This document shows, one piece after another, positions 51,765 through 60,766 of a stretch of DNA of 64,000 nt. Under the pieces are notes generated by a model that ran no database searches, had not been told where the DNA came from, and saw only the letters and a list, made by a program, of their open reading frames with translations. The position numbers were made by a program, and so were the translations under genes. Source of the stretch: an uncultured Prevotellaceae bacterium (GTDB lineage: Bacteria; Bacteroidota; Bacteroidia; Bacteroidales; Muribaculaceae). The stretch covers positions 1 through 64,000 of the forward strand of contig CALGGO010000090.1 of NCBI GenBank assembly GCA_937916085.1. Reading direction: 5' to 3'. The stretch's first letter is position 1. Each line of letters starts with the position of its first letter.

Positions 51765-51893
51765 GCTTCGCGCAGGTTAGAGATTAGAGTGCGCAATGCT
51801 GAATGCAGAATGCAGAATTATCTGACAACTGAATACTGATAACCGAAAACTAGCGCGAAGCGCGGCTAACTAGCGAGCAACGCGAGCGGCAAC
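51765..51893. repeat. Composite word array
   Basis: GCGCTTCGCGC mini-hairpin, GGTTAGA and GATTAGA words, then AATGCTG/AATGCAG/AATGCAG heptads, CTGACAA and CTGAATA words, GCGCGAAGCGC, and GCGAGCAACGCGAGCGGC up to the gene stop at 51895. Confidence 0.8.
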
Positions 51894-51894
51894 A

Positions 51895-52662
51895 TCACAG
51901 CTTGCCACCCATCTTGCGATATAGCTCGTAGGTCTCTTTGAAGTGCTTGAGCTGCTTGTCGGTGAGGTAGAGTCGGTGGCTCACGCCTCGCTCGCTCACG
52001 AGTAGCACGTCGGCATTCTCGCAATGTGCCAAGCCGGCGACGATGTCGCGCGACTGCTCGTCTAAAGCGTTGTCAAAACTCTCGCTATAGAACTTGCCTT
52101 CGGTAGTGCGCTTGATGTCAGTGGGCACATACTCATATTTGAAGCCGTCCATGTTAAATTTGAGCTTATAGAAGTAAACAGGGTCGTCGGCATAGAAATG
52201 CACCACAAATCTCAAAGGCTCGGGCACGCCGTCCTTGGTGTTGAAATAGAAGTAGATGTCGTTAGTCTTATAATAGCTGTTGATCTCATTAAGAATGAAC
52301 TCTGTGTCGCCTCCAGTTGTTGGAGTGCCAGTTTTGAACAATGCCATGAGGGTCTCTTGTGATGTTGTGATAACCTCATCGTCTTCCCATTTGTAGGGCA
52401 CTGGTTCAGAGTCATAATGAATAATGGTATAGTCCATGTTGAGCAACGAGTCGAGCCCGGGGTCATGATAAGCCTTGGCCTTGGCGGCCTTGATGGAGTC
52501 CTGCCTAGCTTTCTCCTCGGCAGAGAGTGGTGCATGCTTGCCAGTGCAATTAACGCAAGCATCACAGTTGCAGTTGCACACGCCATTAGCCGAGAACAAC
52601 GACGCACAAGAAAAATTAACGAACGCAAGCGTGAACGTTAACAGATAGATAAACTTTTTCAT
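51895..52662 (-). CDS. Hypothetical lipoprotein with a cysteine cluster
   Basis: About 255 residues from the ATG at 52662; the open frame to 52728 is an upstream extension. The signal peptide ends in a lipobox-like VNFSC (C19), with an S/A after it. Immediately after come C-N-C-N-C-D-A-C-V-N-C, five cysteines within 11 residues (about 29-39), then a basic stretch EEKARQDSIKAAKAKA. The remaining 190 residues look globular with mixed sheet and helix, and I do not recognise a family. The cysteine cluster suggests a metal site or disulfide network, not shown. Confidence 0.75.
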   Translation of the reverse strand: MKKFIYLLTFTLAFVNFSCASLFSANGVCNCNCDACVNCTGKHAPLSAEEKARQDSIKAAKAKAYHDPGLDSLLNMDYTIIHYDSEPVPYKWEDDEVITTSQETLMALFKTGTPTTGGDTEFILNEINSYYKTNDIYFYFNTKDGVPEPLRFVVHFYADDPVYFYKLKFNMDGFKYEYVPTDIKRTTEGKFYSESFDNALDEQSRDIVAGLAHCENADVLLVSERGVSHRLYLTDKQLKHFKETYELYRKMGGKL

Positions 52663-52797
52663 TTCAATACTTGTTTTATAGTGTAAAAATTTTTTCTCAA
52701 AAAAAATTGCGACTACAAAAGTAAACAATTAATTAAAATTGAGCAACACTTCAAGCCTAAAAACATCGTTTTTAACTAAAAAATAAGCTTTTAAGCA

Positions 52798-53892
52798 CTA
52801 TTTTGCGACATAATACCCTGCCATCAGCCCTTCTACAGCCTCAATTAGAGCGTCGCCGTTGAGTCCCCGCAGCGCTATGGTTCCATCGGGGGCAATAACC
52901 ACAGCGTAAGGTATGCCGGCAATGCCGTAGAGGTTGGCAGGCTCGTCGGTTCTGTGGCCCGCAACCATCACGTGCCAGGGAATAGCGAGCTCCTCGACAG
53001 CCTTCTGCGCTGCGGCAGACTCGTCCCACACCGTCACGCCTATTATCTTGAGCAAGCCACTATCATTATAAGTGTCATAGAGATAGGTCAGCGCGCTTGA
53101 AATCTCCTTTTGGCACGAGGAGCACCAGCTTGCCCAGAAATAGACCAGCGTGAAGCTCACGCCATCGCCAGCATGCTGCGACAGCCTCTCGTCATTGCCT
53201 TCGAGGGTCCTTATCGAGAAATCGACATACCGCTTGCCCTCGCCGGTGACCTCACGCGCCGCGGCATTACTTGCCGCTCTCTCCACACGCCTCAACTTCA
53301 AATACTGCTTAGGCACCTTTTTCATTACCAGCGCGAGCTGTGATGGCGAGAAGTCGCCCTCGACCACATATTGCGTGAACGCCCATTGCCCCAGTGCATT
53401 GTCCTTGTTGGCAAGAAAAATGTTGTAGAGGCTGTTCAGGAGATCACCCTTGCGGCTGTCTTCGCGCTGCTGCGCCTGAGCATCGGTAATCTCATTGCGT
53501 TGCCTCGCCAGGGCGATATCCTGCCACTGCTGCTCATACCTGTCGAGCTGCTTTACTATGCCATTGAATTTCTCGTTAAGTGGGGTGCCCGAAATCTTGA
53601 GGTCGGCGCCCCACTCCACGTCAATGTCGCCCTCCTCGACAACAAAATCAAGACGATTACCCTCAACTAGCAACCGCGCAAAATAGGCGGTATCGGCACT
53701 GCCGTCGAGAACGAGCTGCTTCTCGAGCACCGTCACGCTGTCGATGGTGTCGCCAGTGTCGTAGTTGGTCAGGTATGCCCTCTTGCCGTCAAAGTCATGG
53801 TTCGGGAAATGCACAGTGAGCTTATAGCTGCTTGTGCATGACATAAATGCCACGCAAGTTATCAATAACAGCAACGACGATAGATTTTTCAT
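52798..53892 (-). CDS. TlpA-like thiol-disulfide lipoprotein (DUF4369-type N-terminus)
   Basis: A 364-residue lipoprotein (lipobox AFMSC, C19). Residues 23-115 form a DUF4369-like domain (LTVHFPNHDFDGKRAYLTNYDTGDTIDS), followed by a helical region and, from about residue 220, a thioredoxin-fold domain with the CxxC site in YFWASWCSSCQKE and the cis-proline in GIAGIPYAVVI. It is attached to a membrane and probably reduces or oxidises exported thiols. The upstream gap to 52663 has no gene. Confidence 0.92.
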   Translation of the reverse strand: MKNLSSLLLLITCVAFMSCTSSYKLTVHFPNHDFDGKRAYLTNYDTGDTIDSVTVLEKQLVLDGSADTAYFARLLVEGNRLDFVVEEGDIDVEWGADLKISGTPLNEKFNGIVKQLDRYEQQWQDIALARQRNEITDAQAQQREDSRKGDLLNSLYNIFLANKDNALGQWAFTQYVVEGDFSPSQLALVMKKVPKQYLKLRRVERAASNAAAREVTGEGKRYVDFSIRTLEGNDERLSQHAGDGVSFTLVYFWASWCSSCQKEISSALTYLYDTYNDSGLLKIIGVTVWDESAAAQKAVEELAIPWHVMVAGHRTDEPANLYGIAGIPYAVVIAPDGTIALRGLNGDALIEAVEGLMAGYYVAK

Positions 53893-53899
53893 TTGGTTA

Positions 53900-54062
53900 G
53901 CAGTTTTGAGTTCTTAGTTCTTAGCTGACGAGCTGACAAGCAGACGAGCGAACGAGACAAGTGTAATTCGTTTATCTAGGAACGGAGATCGGAGACCTCT
54001 AAACTCTAAACTGCGCAAAGCGCATTGCCTCGTTAGCTTGTTCCTTGTCAGCTTGTTAGCTC
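53900..54062. repeat. Word arrays between the TlpA-like and GH3 genes
   Basis: TTAGCAGTTTTGAGTTC words, GACGAGCT/GACAAGCA octads, ACGGAGATCGGAG words, CTCTAAA heptads with GCGCAAAGCGC, then CTTGTTCC, CTTGTCAG, CTTGTTAG octads. The gap 53893-54094 holds nothing else. Confidence 0.75.
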
Positions 54063-54094
54063 TTTAACTATTTATAGTTTTATGTTGGCACTTT

Positions 54095-57061
54095 TTATTC
54101 CTCTATCGACTGGTAGAGCAGCGACTGGATGTGAGAGCTTGCGCTCACGCGTGAGAAAGCAGGGTTGTCACGAGTGGGACACACACGGTTACTCAAGAAG
54201 ATGAATATCATGTCATTCTTAGGATCGATCCAAAAACGGGTTCCTGTAAAGCCAGTGTGACCTACCGTCTCAAGAGTCGCCTCAGGACAAGTGTTAGATG
54301 CGTCGGGGTTGCCTGGAACAGGTTTGTCAAAGCCTAGACCACGATGGGAGTTAGGACTCTTCGACTTAAGGAAAGTATCGACAGTCGATTTCTTGTAGTA
54401 GGTCACGCTGCCATACTCGCCGCCGTTAAGCCACATCTGGAAGAGCTTGGCGAGGTCGTTGGCATTGGAGAACAGCCCGGCATTGCCCTGCACGCCTCCC
54501 GAGAATGCCGCAAGCTCATCGTGAACATATCCATGAATGTGCTGCTTGCGAAGATAGGTATCGACCTCGGTATAAGCGATGTCGTCGGGGGCGAACTTGT
54601 TCAATGGTCGGTAGGTGGTGTGATATGCGCCAAGCGAGCCGAAGATGTTCTTGTCAACATAGGCATCCAGTTGGGTGTGAGTGACATTTTGCAACGCATC
54701 GGCGAGCAGACAGAAGTTCAGGCAGCTGTAGCAATAATTCTTGTTGGGACGCAGCTTGGAATGATAGATGCGTGTCATGATCGAGTCGTAGGTCACCTTG
54801 CCGCCATAGATGCCGTCGGCAATCGCGATATTAAACTCGTGAGAAGGCTCACTGGCGAGGATGTCGGTGCGCAGCTTTGCGTCTTTGTTGCCATAAGCGT
54901 TCTTCATCACCTTGATAGTGTTTACTTCGTTGGGGGTCTTGGTGATTAAATCTCCACTGTAGGTGGTTGGGTCAAACATCATCTCCCACATGCTCAACGA
55001 CGGCTGCATGCCTGTCTCATGATAGAGCAGTTGGCGGAATGTAAGGTCGCTCTTGTCGGTATTACGCAAGCCCGCGATATATTTGCTTGCCGGCTCGTCG
55101 AGTTTTATCTTGCCCTCGTCATAGAGCTTCATGATTCCGCTCAGTGTGCCAGTGGCTTTCGACACCGAAGCGAGACCGTAAAGCGTGTTGTCGGTGACGG
55201 GAACTCCTGAGTCGAAGTTTATCTCACCGTAAGAACGGTCAACCACCACTTTGCCATGACGCGCCACCATCACTTGGCAGCCAGGAAAAGCTTTTTGGCT
55301 GATGCCGTAGTTGCAGATAGAGTCTATCCTCGACAATAATTTGTCATTAAAGCCTACCTCCACAGGAAGGGTGTAACCGAGACGAGTGGCTGCATACTTC
55401 ACCCCGTCGCCAGCACGAAGCACCTTGTTGTTTGCCCTTGACTTTACAGTTACTGGCAACACTCCATTAGCGGGACTGCCGCCAAAGACGGTCTGCGCAG
55501 CGTAATCTTGCCACGCGTCGTCGTTGCCATAGCCAAAGACAACGGCATCTATATGTTTGTCGGTAACCAAGTCGGCATAGTGCTGCATCTTTTCGGGAGA
55601 ATCGAGGACCACAACAATAACATTCTTGCATCTCTTGGCAGCGTCAAGAGCCTCGTAGATATAATTCTCATTGCCAACGGCGATGATTAACTGACTATTA
55701 TCAACAGCCGAAGACGAGCTGCAAGATTTTATGTTGGAATATTTTGAACAACGTTTCTGGAACATCTCTCCCACGCCAAGCGACAAGACCTGAATTTTGC
55801 CGTTAGTCACGTCTTTTATTGGCAACATGTCACCATTGTTCACCGCTACTGTCACAGCGGCGGCAATGAGGCGGCGGTTGAGGTCTTGAGCATATTGGGT
55901 GTTAATCTGGCTAGCCACTTTATTGACGTCAATTGGTGTCTTGGCATTGTCGATTATTCCAAGCGCATATTTAAATCGCAGCATCTTCTTGCAACGAGTC
56001 TCTATGTCGAGCCAGCTGATAGTGCCATCTTCTATGGCTGCCATCACGGCATTGACACTTGCCTCTATGTCGCGTGGCATGAGCAGCACGTCATTGCCAG
56101 CCAAGATGGCATTGACACTTGGGTCGCCAGGAATCGACTTCGCGCCTTGCATGTCGAGGGCATCGGTAAACACCAATCCCTCAAATCCCAAGTCATGCTT
56201 GAGTAGCCCATCAACACAGTCACGCGACATTGAGCAGGGCGTGGTGCCGTCATCAAGGAACGACACGTCGATGTGCGCAGTGAGGATGCCGCCAAGACCC
56301 GCGTTCACATAGCTGTCGAAGGGCACCAGGTCATACATGCGCATCTCTTTGAACGACTTGTCGATAAGCGGCAATTCCTTGTGAGAGTCGGCTGTCGTGG
56401 AGCCGTGACCAGGGAAATGCTTTGCTGTAGATAGCACTCCCCCATCTTCCAGACCTTTGGCAAACGCCACGCCATGCCGTGCCACCAACTCTGGACTGTA
56501 ACCGAATGATCGTGAACCGAGCACAGAGCCCTCACGGTCGAGAACGTCGAGCACAGGAGCGAAATTGACATGAACGCCCATCAACTGGCACTCTCGCGCC
56601 ACCTCTTTGCCATATTCATAGAGTAGTTTGTCGTCGTTGATACCACCTAAAAACAAATTGCGAGGGAATGGTGGAGCGTCTTTCATGCGCATCGTCAAGC
56701 CCCACTCGGCATCGAGGGCTATCATCAGCGGAATTGACGACATCGACTGGGCATAATTTGTGACATTAGCTTGAGTGGCAATGTCGCTACTCTCAAATAT
56801 CAGTCCTCCAACCTTGTAATTCTCGACATATCGCTCTATCAGCATCTTCGATTCATCAACTCTATTGGGGCTGATGGCCATTATCATAAGTTGTGAGATT
56901 CGCTCCTGTGGCGACAGTTTTAAATATGTGGCTTCGACCCATTGCTCCATTTTTTGAGAGTCGGCACGGTTGAGAATGGAGGGTCTCACTGCCAATGCTT
57001 GCTGCATTCCAAGCAAGAGAGCAGCAAGCGTCAGCAATAGTGATTGATGGTATTTTTTCAT
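54095..57061 (-). CDS. Exported GH3 (NagZ-like) - serine hydrolase fusion
   Basis: A 988-residue protein. A signal peptide (residues about 1-24) is followed by a GH3 N-terminal barrel (about 40-370) with the NagZ-type dyad motif KHFPGHGSTTADSH and the nucleophile segment VFTDALDMQGA, and an alpha/beta linker domain (about 380-580). The C-terminal 400 residues are a serine hydrolase of the beta-lactamase (class C / EstB-like) fold: S632-x-x-K635 in LASVSKATG, then YSCLNFCLLA where the tyrosine motif usually reads YxN or YxD (here YSC), and HTGFTG. Such fusions are common in Bacteroidota and probably act on peptidoglycan or glycan fragments in the periplasm. It is monocistronic. Confidence 0.92.
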   Translation of the reverse strand: MKKYHQSLLLTLAALLLGMQQALAVRPSILNRADSQKMEQWVEATYLKLSPQERISQLMIMAISPNRVDESKMLIERYVENYKVGGLIFESSDIATQANVTNYAQSMSSIPLMIALDAEWGLTMRMKDAPPFPRNLFLGGINDDKLLYEYGKEVARECQLMGVHVNFAPVLDVLDREGSVLGSRSFGYSPELVARHGVAFAKGLEDGGVLSTAKHFPGHGSTTADSHKELPLIDKSFKEMRMYDLVPFDSYVNAGLGGILTAHIDVSFLDDGTTPCSMSRDCVDGLLKHDLGFEGLVFTDALDMQGAKSIPGDPSVNAILAGNDVLLMPRDIEASVNAVMAAIEDGTISWLDIETRCKKMLRFKYALGIIDNAKTPIDVNKVASQINTQYAQDLNRRLIAAAVTVAVNNGDMLPIKDVTNGKIQVLSLGVGEMFQKRCSKYSNIKSCSSSSAVDNSQLIIAVGNENYIYEALDAAKRCKNVIVVVLDSPEKMQHYADLVTDKHIDAVVFGYGNDDAWQDYAAQTVFGGSPANGVLPVTVKSRANNKVLRAGDGVKYAATRLGYTLPVEVGFNDKLLSRIDSICNYGISQKAFPGCQVMVARHGKVVVDRSYGEINFDSGVPVTDNTLYGLASVSKATGTLSGIMKLYDEGKIKLDEPASKYIAGLRNTDKSDLTFRQLLYHETGMQPSLSMWEMMFDPTTYSGDLITKTPNEVNTIKVMKNAYGNKDAKLRTDILASEPSHEFNIAIADGIYGGKVTYDSIMTRIYHSKLRPNKNYCYSCLNFCLLADALQNVTHTQLDAYVDKNIFGSLGAYHTTYRPLNKFAPDDIAYTEVDTYLRKQHIHGYVHDELAAFSGGVQGNAGLFSNANDLAKLFQMWLNGGEYGSVTYYKKSTVDTFLKSKSPNSHRGLGFDKPVPGNPDASNTCPEATLETVGHTGFTGTRFWIDPKNDMIFIFLSNRVCPTRDNPAFSRVSASSHIQSLLYQSIEE

Positions 57062-57077
57062 AATAATTTCTGTTTCT

Positions 57078-57297
57078 TAGCTAACAAGCTGACGAGCTGA
57101 CAAGCTGACGAGACAAGTGTAATTCGTTTATCGGGGATTGGGGATTAGGGATTAGAGATTAGAGATTAATGAGGACTGGAGATCGGGGAACTAGTGAAAC
57201 GGCTAACCAGCGAGCAAAGCGAGCGGCAAACTAGCAAGCGCAGCTTGCGGCAAACCAGCGAGCGCAGCGAAGCGGCACAACCCATTGTCATGTCAGC
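57078..57297. repeat. Composite word array before the 5'-nucleotidase gene
   Basis: Octads GCTAACAA, GCTGACGA, GCTGACAA, GCTGACGA, then ATCGGGG/ATTGGGG/ATTAGGG/ATTAGAG heptads, then AGCGAGCAAAGCGAGCGGC and AGCAAGCGCAGCTTGCGGC words of the family seen at 51087. Nothing else is seen here. Confidence 0.8.
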
Positions 57298-58818
57298 TCA
57301 TTTCTTTATCATGCGTGCTTTGTCGGTGGCGTTGACCACGCGGCCACTCTTGGTGAGCGTTTTGATGTAGTTCTTCATGTGCTCGCCGTAGGGGACATTA
57401 TCAACAAATGGGCGTGCGCCCTTGCCTAGGGCGTCCATGTGGTCGCCGCCATTGGCAAGATAGTCGATGGTGCCAATCAAATATTTCTTCTTGGGGTCAA
57501 TCTTCTTTCCACCCAGCTTAGCGGTGGTAATCTTGGGGTTATCATCGCTGCCAGTATATTCCACATAGAATTCTTTGCTCAGTGCATCACCGCCACGAGT
57601 CGCCATCACGCGAAGGGCCTCGAGCAGGTCGCTGCCTGTCACTTCCACTACCACGAAGCGGTTGTCGAAGGGGAACATCGAGCCTATCAAACCCTCGGTG
57701 ACATTGCCCTCGGGCATCGACTGACGTATGCCGCCCTTGTTCATTATCACGCCGTCGAGCTTCTTGATGCCGCTGATGCCGGGCATCATCTCCATCACAG
57801 CGTCGCAGAGCCAGTTCTGGGACGCAATGCCGCCGCCCTTCATGGCGAGCGCCGAGGTGCCCAGCACATTATCCATCACGCTGTCGACCTTGAACTTGTA
57901 AGGTGCCAGCCAGGCACGCATAGCGGGATAGTCGGCCTTAGCGTCAAATGACTTGTCGATTTTCACCAGGTCATATTTCACGCTCCAGTCATCGAGGTCG
58001 ATGTCGTAGGTGCCGATGTACTTGCCCGTCTTGCCGTTCTGGCCTATGGTGATAACCTTTCCGTCGGCATTCCTCACCTGTGTGCGAGGGTCGCCCGGCT
58101 CAAGTAGGGTGTGGGTGTGACCGCCCACTATCATGTCGATGTAGTGCGACTGTGTGGCTATGATCGAGTCGCCAACCAGCCCCACCGTCTCAGGATAGTA
58201 GCCTATGTGAGAAATCATCACCGTGAAATCCACGTTCTGAACCTCCTTGAGGTATCGGGCAGTGGCATCGGCTACCACGGCGTTATCAAGATAAACCATG
58301 CCCTCATATTTGTCGTCGCTGATAAGGCCCTTGGGGTTAACATTGATGCCAAAGAAGCCTATGCGCTTGCCAGCCACGGTGCGGATGCTATAGGGCTGCA
58401 GCACATCGGCGAGCGGAGTGTTGCTGAAGTCATAGTTCGCCGAGAGCTTCACTGCCTTGATTTTCTTGTAATAACTGGCTAGCTCGTCAATGCCGTTGTC
58501 AAACTCATGGTTGCCCAGGATAATCATGTCGTAGCCCAGACTGTCCATTGCGGCATACTCCACCTCGCCTCTGAACAGGTTGAAATAGAGCGTGCCCTGA
58601 ACGGCATCACCGGCATGAACGGCAATCACGTTCTTGTTCTCGCGGCGTATCTCGTCCATCGCGGCACGGCGACGGAAAAGACCGCCAAGGGTGCCGTTAG
58701 GCTCAATCTGGCTATGAGTGTCGTTGGCACTGATCACAATCAAGTGCTCGGCCTGCAAATCAGGTATAGCAATAAGCGCAATAGCAATCGCTAGAATAAC
58801 TTTTGTGAACTTCTTCAT
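57298..58818 (-). CDS. Exported bifunctional metallophosphatase / 5'-nucleotidase
   Basis: About 506 residues from the ATG at 58818, where a signal peptide starts (MKKFTKVILAIAIALIAIPDLQA). The calcineurin-like metal site is seen as ISANDTHSQIEP, GDAVQG, ILGNHEFDNG, and GGHTHTLLEPGD. The 5'-nucleotidase C-terminal domain carries the substrate segment NKGGIR and FPFDNRFVVVEVTGSDLLEAL. It hydrolyses nucleotides in the periplasm to nucleosides and phosphate. The length is complete. Confidence 0.94.
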   Translation of the reverse strand: MKKFTKVILAIAIALIAIPDLQAEHLIVISANDTHSQIEPNGTLGGLFRRRAAMDEIRRENKNVIAVHAGDAVQGTLYFNLFRGEVEYAAMDSLGYDMIILGNHEFDNGIDELASYYKKIKAVKLSANYDFSNTPLADVLQPYSIRTVAGKRIGFFGINVNPKGLISDDKYEGMVYLDNAVVADATARYLKEVQNVDFTVMISHIGYYPETVGLVGDSIIATQSHYIDMIVGGHTHTLLEPGDPRTQVRNADGKVITIGQNGKTGKYIGTYDIDLDDWSVKYDLVKIDKSFDAKADYPAMRAWLAPYKFKVDSVMDNVLGTSALAMKGGGIASQNWLCDAVMEMMPGISGIKKLDGVIMNKGGIRQSMPEGNVTEGLIGSMFPFDNRFVVVEVTGSDLLEALRVMATRGGDALSKEFYVEYTGSDDNPKITTAKLGGKKIDPKKKYLIGTIDYLANGGDHMDALGKGARPFVDNVPYGEHMKNYIKTLTKSGRVVNATDKARMIKK

Positions 58819-58931
58819 AATGATTTCGTTTTTATAATTAATAATTTTGACGAAATTACTCATTTTATTCCTAGCACAAACAATATCGTCCCCTTTTTTT
58901 GCATTTTTTAGGGAAAAGCACCTAAGGTAAT

Positions 58932-58998
58932 TCAGATTCCAGACCTCAGATTTCTGATATCAGACTCGCTTCTGATGTCTCGTCTCTGATTTCTGAGG
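58932..58998. repeat. 67-bp TCAGATT/TCTGATT composite, second copy
   Basis: Five TCAGATT-type heptads, CGCT, four TCTGATG/TCTCGTC/TCTGATT/TCTGAGG heptads, at the same length and register as 34187-34253; the two differ at five positions. Confidence 0.88.
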
Positions 58999-59076
58999 AG
59001 TAGTTTCTAATCGTCTGATTTTTGTTTTTTACAACCACGAAGCATCACTAATTTTCACTAATAATTGTTTCTAATT

Positions 59077-59170
59077 GTTTGCAATTGTTTGACAAAAAAT
59101 AAACACATTTTTTGTTTGCAATTGTTTGACAAGAAATAAACACATCTTTGTTTGCAATTGTTTGACAAAA
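59077..59170 (+). repeat. Three tandem 37-bp repeats before the rRNA methyltransferase gene
   Basis: The core GTTTGCAATTGTTTGACAA (GTTTGCAATTGTTTGAC shared) starts at 59077, 59114 and 59150, a period of 36-37 bp, joined by ATAAACACA. The final copy runs straight into the promoter's -7 element. Confidence 0.85.
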
Positions 59171-59176
59171 AAAGAC

Positions 59177-59184
59177 TATCTTTG
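59177..59184 (+). promoter_or_regulatory. -7 element very close to the rRNA methyltransferase ATG
   Basis: TATCTTTG ends 4 bp before the ATG at 59189. The expected start site lies at or next to the ATG, so the mRNA is probably leaderless. Confidence 0.6.
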
Positions 59185-59188
59185 CACT

Positions 59189-60577
59189 ATGAACTTGAAC
59201 GAGGATTTTATTCAACAATTAAACACTCTCTTGCCGGGCGACGAGGCGAGCGCTTTGCTGCAAGCCATTGTGACCACTGAGCCTGTCACCTCTGTGAGAT
59301 TCAATGGCAGCAAAGGATTTGTGCCTCCTGCCTGGCTCGAGAGAGTGCCGTGGTGCGAGACGGGGGCTTACCTGGGCGAGCGACCGCCTTTCACCTTTGA
59401 CCCGCACTTCCATGCCGGCAGCTACTATGTGCAAGACGCCTCGTCGATGTTCATCTACCACGTCATCAGGAGCCTCGTGAGAGGACCGGTCCATTATCTC
59501 GACCTGTGCGCCGCGCCAGGAGGGAAGACCACCGCCGACCTGCAAGCCCTGCCCAGCGGCAGCATCATCGTCGCCAACGAGATAGTGCCCTCGCGGGCGC
59601 AGGTCCTGCGCGAAAATGTCATCAAGTGGGGAGCAGACAACTGCCTTGTCACCAACGACACCCCAAAAACGCTCGGGAAGCTTGAAAACACCTTCGACAT
59701 CATCGCCGCCGACGTGCCATGCAGTGGCGAGGGCATGTTCCGTAAAGACGACGAGGCCATCTCACAATGGTCGCCGCAACTGGTGGTGCAATGCGCCGCA
59801 CGCCAGCGTGATATCCTCCGTGACATCTGGCCCGCTCTCAAGCCCGGAGGGCTGCTCATCTACAGCACCTGCACCTTCAACCTCGACGAGAACGAGCACA
59901 TGGCTCTTTACATTGCCCACGAGCTGGGAGCCAGCTTTGTGGAGGTGCCTATCGAGAAGTCGTGGAACATCACTGGCGACCTCTCGGGCAGCGACATCCC
60001 CTGCTACCGCTTCCTGTCCCACAAGACTCGCGGCGAAGGCCTGTTCTTGTGTGTGCTCCGAAAAATGCAGAATGCAGAATGCAGAATGCAGAATTCCCGA
60101 TCCCCGATCTCCGTTCCCCGATCTCCGATAAAAAAGATTCCCAAAGAAGCGGCATCCTGGATTGATGGCGATTATGAGTTAAGCGATAATAACGGCATCA
60201 TAACTGCAACAAATAAACATCTTAAAGATTTTATTTCAATTAATAGCAACAAGTTGCACGTAATCAAGGATTTAAATGTTGAGATTGGCATCATAAAAGG
60301 AAACAAGGTCATCCCCTCTCATCAACTCGCCATGTCGCCAATGCTAAGAGACGACGCCTTCGAGAAATGCGAAGTGAATTACCGAACAGCAATAGCCTAC
60401 CTGCGGGGAGAGGCCATCACCATCAACGCACCGCGAGGCTACGTCTTGATAACCTACCAGAATGCCATCCTCGGCTTCGTCAACAACTTAGGCAACCGAG
60501 CCAACAACCTCTACCCCAAATCATGGCGCATATTGAGCACCCACCTGCCCGATAAACCCATCTCGTTAATCGGTTAA
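59189..60577 (+). CDS. rRNA cytosine-C5 methyltransferase (NOL1/NOP2/Sun, RsmF-like)
   Basis: About 462 residues from the ATG at 59189; the open frame begins at 59126 but in repeat sequence. The SAM-binding core has YLDLCAAPGGKTTADLQAL, the catalytic cysteine in ADVPCSGEGMF and the second in YSTCTFNLDENE. The C-terminal part (about residues 330-462) is an RsmF-like or PUA-type RNA-binding region. Residues 292-312 are coded by a heptad array (60064-60126) in the linker between the catalytic domain and the C-terminal domain. The frame is intact. Confidence 0.93.
   Translation: MNLNEDFIQQLNTLLPGDEASALLQAIVTTEPVTSVRFNGSKGFVPPAWLERVPWCETGAYLGERPPFTFDPHFHAGSYYVQDASSMFIYHVIRSLVRGPVHYLDLCAAPGGKTTADLQALPSGSIIVANEIVPSRAQVLRENVIKWGADNCLVTNDTPKTLGKLENTFDIIAADVPCSGEGMFRKDDEAISQWSPQLVVQCAARQRDILRDIWPALKPGGLLIYSTCTFNLDENEHMALYIAHELGASFVEVPIEKSWNITGDLSGSDIPCYRFLSHKTRGEGLFLCVLRKMQNAECRMQNSRSPISVPRSPIKKIPKEAASWIDGDYELSDNNGIITATNKHLKDFISINSNKLHVIKDLNVEIGIIKGNKVIPSHQLAMSPMLRDDAFEKCEVNYRTAIAYLRGEAITINAPRGYVLITYQNAILGFVNNLGNRANNLYPKSWRILSTHLPDKPISLIG
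60064..60126 (-). repeat. Heptad array inside the rRNA methyltransferase gene
   Basis: Nine heptads in register: four AATGCAG, AATTCCC, GATCCCC, GATCTCC, GTTCCCC, GATCTCC. On the minus strand this reads GGAGATC..., then TTCTGCA words, the same order as the plus-strand array in uvrA. Confidence 0.88.
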
Positions 60578-60682
60578 TCCCATTCATGTCTGACAGGTCG
60601 GACAAGTCGGACAATCCTGAGCAAAAAACTGAAAAAAACACCATTTAATTGAAAAATGTAGGTTGTTTTCAAAGTTTTTTCT

Positions 60683-60690
60683 TAATTTTG
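60683..60690 (+). promoter_or_regulatory. -7 element of the TamB-like gene
   Basis: TAATTTTG, with TTG 17 bp upstream (60663-60665). The leader is about 75 nt to the proposed start. Confidence 0.55.
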
Positions 60691-60766
60691 TATGTTAAAT
60701 TAGACTAATTAGTGACCTATTGATTGGCACTGTGGTTATAAGTCGCAATGTTTTAGCTTGTTAACT

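Noticed and set aside
59077..59170. CRISPR-like spaced repeats
   Set aside because: The whole 37-bp unit is repeated, with no variable spacers and only three copies.
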